This document shows positions 14,731 to 15,426 of a stretch of 15,426 bases of DNA, piece after piece. Within the stretch, counting starts at the first letter, position 1, and every line of letters starts with the position of its first letter. The notes beneath the pieces were generated by a model. The model worked only from the letters and a program-made list of their open reading frames with translations. It was not told the DNA's origin and made no database searches. The position numbers and the translations under genes are program-made. Source of the DNA: Bacteroidota bacterium (GTDB lineage Bacteria; Bacteroidota; Bacteroidia; Flavobacteriales; Flavobacteriaceae); assembly GCA_021793535.1 (NCBI GenBank), contig JAJYSO010000013.1, positions 1 to 15,426 on the forward strand. Direction: 5' to 3'.

Positions 14731-15426
14731 ATGTCTAAAATCCGCTCTGAAGAATTAGGGCAATTATCCATTGACAAATTATTGTTTAAGCAAGGCTTGC
14801 CTGCCGGAGTTGGAATTTTGGTCATGTCGTTGAATATTGTGATCGACACTATTTTTGTGGGCAATTGGATCGGATCCACTGCTATTGCTGCGATTAATGT
14901 AGTTCTTCCGGTCTCTTTCTTTATCTCTGCCTTGGGGATGGCCATCGGTGTGGGTGGAGGTTCGGTGATATCGAGGGCATTGGGATCGGGGGATCGCGAT
15001 AAGGCCTGCAAGACTTTTGGAAATGAGCTCACGCTGACTTTTTTATTGGTCAGTGTGATGGCAGTGATTGGGTTATCTTTTGTCGACACTTTTATCCCCT
15101 TGTTTGGTGGGAAGGGAAATATCTACGAACCGGCCAAAACCTACTATCAGATCATTCTATACGGTGTCCCGATTTTGGCTTTAAATATGATGGGAAGCAA
15201 TACCATGCGTGCAGAAGGAAAACCAAAATACGCCATGATTGCCATGATCATTCCTTCAGTCATTAATTTATTTGGTGATTACCTGTTGATCAACGTATTT
15301 GATCTGGGTATGGCCGGTGCAGCGTGGGCAACTACCCTTTCCTATGTCTTCTCCATCGTTTATATCACCTGGTTTTTTACTTCTGATTTATCCGAATTAA
15401 AAATCAGCCTTTCGCACTTGGGTTTG
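14731..15426 (+). CDS. MATE-family multidrug/Na+ efflux transporter, C-terminus cut by window edge
   Basis: MATE transporters export cationic drugs and other organic compounds in exchange for Na+ or H+ across the inner membrane. I translated 232 codons by hand from ATG 14731 to the window edge; the frame is open to the end. The sequence begins MSKIRSEELGQLSIDKLLFK, followed by a first membrane segment LPAGVGILVMSLNIVIDTIFVG, a classic MATE N-terminus (PxxxxxLxxxxxxxIDxxFVG). The family motif GVGGGSVISRALGSGDRDKA follows near residues 72-91, and NTMRAEGKPKYAM near 155-168. Roughly six membrane segments are seen, about half of the family length of 440-460 residues. No regulator gene is adjacent on the left; the right neighbour is outside the window. 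Confidence 0.93.
   Translation, partial: MSKIRSEELGQLSIDKLLFKQGLPAGVGILVMSLNIVIDTIFVGNWIGSTAIAAINVVLPVSFFISALGMAIGVGGGSVISRALGSGDRDKACKTFGNELTLTFLLVSVMAVIGLSFVDTFIPLFGGKGNIYEPAKTYYQIILYGVPILALNMMGSNTMRAEGKPKYAMIAMIIPSVINLFGDYLLINVFDLGMAGAAWATTLSYVFSIVYITWFFTSDLSELKISLSHLGL

Overview
The window looks like a chromosomal segment of a marine-type Flavobacteriaceae (Bacteroidota) genome. The evidence is protein-level resemblance (DUF177, L32 and FabH in a row; PdxA divergent from riboflavin synthase; M49 and M14 peptidases of flavobacterial type), promoters that fit the Bacteroidota -7 consensus TAnnTTTG, and very weak Shine-Dalgarno signals. No species can be named from sequence alone.

Layout. 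Positions 1-3640 are a conserved housekeeping block. On the minus strand lie a pdxA-like gene, a DUF177/YceD gene, rpmF (L32) and fabH, which runs off the left edge. ribE (riboflavin synthase) is divergent on the plus strand. The pdxA-like protein keeps its ends and its locus but has lost the three metal-binding histidines of the family, so it is probably not an ordinary PdxA enzyme. A CAU-anticodon tRNA (3794-3867) with a good promoter and a strong terminator closes the block.

Positions about 3911-6480 form an AT-rich accessory patch just downstream of the tRNA. It holds an AbiE-type toxin-antitoxin pair on the minus strand. The antitoxin gene (AbiEi/DUF6088) is intact. The toxin gene (AbiEii nucleotidyltransferase) is broken twice, by a one-base frameshift near its start and by an in-frame stop 54 codons before its natural end. 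Upstream of the antitoxin is a 175-bp cluster of TTGTAA/TTACAA motifs. Next comes transposon debris: the C-terminal end of an IS3-family transposase (minus) joined head-on to an internal piece of an IS21-family IstA (plus).

Positions 6494-12743 carry metabolic and peptide-processing genes: a saccharopine dehydrogenase-family protein and a lipoprotein dipeptidyl peptidase III-like M49 metallopeptidase (both minus), then a divergent, secreted 895-residue M14 zinc carboxypeptidase-like protein (plus). The two peptidases could act outside the cytoplasm on peptides. This is an inference from signal sequences and gene order.

Positions 12807-15426 hold transport genes: a Trk/Ktr-type potassium transporter subunit with extra N-terminal membrane segments (minus) and the first 232 codons of a MATE-family efflux transporter (plus), cut by the right edge. 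No CRISPR array, rRNA or complete mobile element was seen, and no wholly new system is evident. The most notable observations are the degenerate PdxA, the decayed AbiE module and its repeat-rich upstream region.
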